NCBI GenBank assembly: GCA_016787525.1 | Contig: JAEUUP010000012.1 | Coordinates: 1 to 64,000 of the forward strand | Length of the DNA: 64,000 nt | Source of the DNA: Saprospiraceae bacterium | GTDB lineage: Bacteria > Bacteroidota > Bacteroidia > Chitinophagales > Saprospiraceae | Direction: 5' to 3' | Shown: positions 63,395 to 64,000 of the stretch, one piece after another | Layout of the letters: each line of letters begins with the position of its first letter | Numbering within the stretch: position 1 is the first letter of the stretch | Position numbers and translations under genes: made by a program | Notes under the pieces: generated by a model | The model's database searches: none | What the model was told of the DNA's origin: nothing | What the model saw: the letters and a program-made list of their open reading frames with translations, nothing else

Positions 63395-63882
63395 TTTTTG
63401 ACAAATTTGAAAGTTGATTGATTGACTTGAACTAAATACAAACCCGCCGACAAGCCAGAAACATCCACGTTTTGGTCGTTGACATAAATGCCTTGATGCA
63501 CCAGTTGCCCCGTCAAAGAATAGACCTTGACAGACATCCCCTCAGTATAATCCGATGTAATCTTGAAAAAATCTGAACTTGGATTGGGCGATAGGACAAC
63601 TTTTTTCGCATCTGCCACAGACACGACCCCCGTTGTATTTTCCGTAAAAACAATTTTCCGAATGATGCTCACAGGAATAGTGGTCGGTGTGGTTGAGCCA
63701 TCTATTTTGATGTACAGATTGTCTGATGCAAAATACAATTTACCAGTTGTTGCCACATCAAATGTTTGAATAGAGCCGCTGTAATAAAAGACTTTTATAC
63801 TTGTTTGTGAAAAGGCTAAAGAACCTTTGAGCAGCAGCAAAAAGAGGGTGATTCGTCGGATATTATGCATACATTTTATCAT
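63391..63882 (-). CDS. Small secreted protein with T9SS sorting domain
   Basis: This 163-residue protein starts at ATG 63882 or the internal ATG 63870. It has a signal peptide ending SLAFSQ (about residue 26), a short beta domain (IKVFYYSGSIQTFDVATTGKLYF), and a type A sorting domain (about 90-163; VVLSPNPSSDFFKIT, ending STFKFVKK). It is the first gene of an operon with the beta-helix protein, which lacks such a tail and whose own N-terminal domain (VHNSGNTMYAKEISAIDSIQ) resembles this one. A dispersed word at 63538 encodes YTEG inside the sorting domain. 63883-64000 holds only upstream sequence with no clear promoter. Confidence 0.8.
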   Translation of the reverse strand: MIKCMHNIRRITLFLLLLKGSLAFSQTSIKVFYYSGSIQTFDVATTGKLYFASDNLYIKIDGSTTPTTIPVSIIRKIVFTENTTGVVSVADAKKVVLSPNPSSDFFKITSDYTEGMSVKVYSLTGQLVHQGIYVNDQNVDVSGLSAGLYLVQVNQSTFKFVKK

Positions 63883-64000
63883 TAAAAGTAAAATAAAAAA
63901 GGTTTGTCGTTCTTATCGTGTATTGGCTACACGAAGGGACTAAAATGTAGGTTGCGTACCGTATCCATAGGCGTTATTTTTTTAAAAAAACCTTTTTGCA

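Larger units (their letters stand above)
202..63548. repeat. Dispersed word ATACTGAGGGGG (about 63 copies)
   Basis: The span marks the first and last copy; it is not one element. By eye, copies of ACTGAGGGG on the + strand start near 202, 943, 1972, 2879, 3571, 10604, 11916, 13994, 15320, 17977, 19691, 20781, 24867, 25790, 26739, 28307, 29208, 29491, 30559, 32225, 34355, 35085, 35545, 37665, 38188, 41400, 41784, 43226, 44816, 53586, 56335 and 60415. On the - strand (CCCCTCAGT) they start near 3388, 6734, 7769, 8389, 8635, 13541, 15735, 16519, 18680, 21827, 22734, 27532, 30864, 31130, 33102, 33696, 34727, 39055, 39196, 39353, 45665, 46379, 47504, 47969, 48638, 51814, 53617, 54232, 60448, 62227 and 63538. 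Most extend to ATACTGAGGGG(G). About 44 lie in genes, with 19 sense and 25 antisense, and about 19 lie in spacers. One-mismatch relics sit near 16646, 38764, 49270 and 49531. What is seen is the repetition; a role as uptake signal or protein-binding site is inference. Confidence 0.95.

Noticed and set aside
202-63548. The dispersed word as a Chi or KOPS site
   Set aside because: Those are strongly biased to one strand along a replichore; here the orientations are close to equal across the whole window. Genome-wide data could change this view.
1-64000. tRNA or rRNA genes
   Set aside because: I scanned for T-loop-like GGTTCGAATCC words and conserved rRNA blocks and saw none; a covariance search would be decisive.

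Overview
The window reads as chromosomal DNA of a Bacteroidota bacterium (probably Saprospiria, Chitinophagia or Cytophagia). The evidence is several large secreted proteins ending in a type IX secretion (T9SS) C-terminal sorting domain, -7 boxes of the TAnnTTTG type, a LytS/LytTR sensor pair with a Reg_prop/Y_Y_Y sensor, and moderately AT-rich DNA with very AT-rich spacers. No rRNA, tRNA, CRISPR array or complete transposase was recognised.

The most striking feature belongs to no single gene. A 9-12 bp non-palindromic word, core ACTGAGGGG and full form ATACTGAGGGGG, occurs about 63 times by eye (32 on the + strand, 31 on the -), roughly once per kilobase. It lies inside genes in several reading frames, just after stop codons, and as two head-to-head pairs that form long terminator hairpins. 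Chance would give fewer than one copy. Density, strand balance and terminator use resemble the DNA uptake sequences of Neisseriaceae and Pasteurellaceae. The function is inferred, not shown.

Layout. 1-6335: two paralogous giant Ig/HYR adhesin-like genes (-), one running off the window and one ending mid-domain. 7719-13534: a ricin-lectin T9SS protein and a WG-repeat protein. 13692-15221: a HerA-like ATPase. 15390-18059: a small secreted protein, an AhpD-like protein and an organoarsenical detoxification cluster (ArsR, a 25-residue Cys-rich peptide, ArsI, ArsN1-like) behind a double operator. 18178-24852: a predicted outer-membrane protein, LMW tyrosine phosphatase, coiled-coil membrane protein, NamZ-like muramidase and a T9SS protein. 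25160-27887: an LpxH-like phosphoesterase followed by BtaA and BtaB, predicted to make betaine lipid. 27981-39771: GNAT, two phosphodiester-glycosidase-like proteins, Lrp, an S24 regulator, a BNR/T9SS protein, cysteine desulfurase, DUF4442, a lipoprotein, DapB, GpsA and a small membrane protein. 39989-44531: a LytS-type kinase and LytTR regulator separated by a palindrome and tandem-repeat region. 44958-50097: a 1491-residue LRR T9SS protein and a DinB-family protein. 50295-53447: an AraC regulator with a SnoaL-like protein and two NAD(P)-binding proteins. 53586-60458: an accessory stretch, poor in the repeated word, with xisI, an adhesin-tail remnant, an FG-GAP T9SS protein, a remnant of an MmeI-like methyltransferase, an eleven-unit 41-bp satellite, two unknown genes and a broken lipoprotein gene. 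60482-63882: a two-gene operon with a Cthe_2159-like beta-helix protein and a small T9SS protein.

Several dispersed palindromic repeat families occupy the spacers. The window combines ordinary housekeeping genes with surface-protein expansions, decaying accessory genes and an unusually dense oligonucleotide signature.
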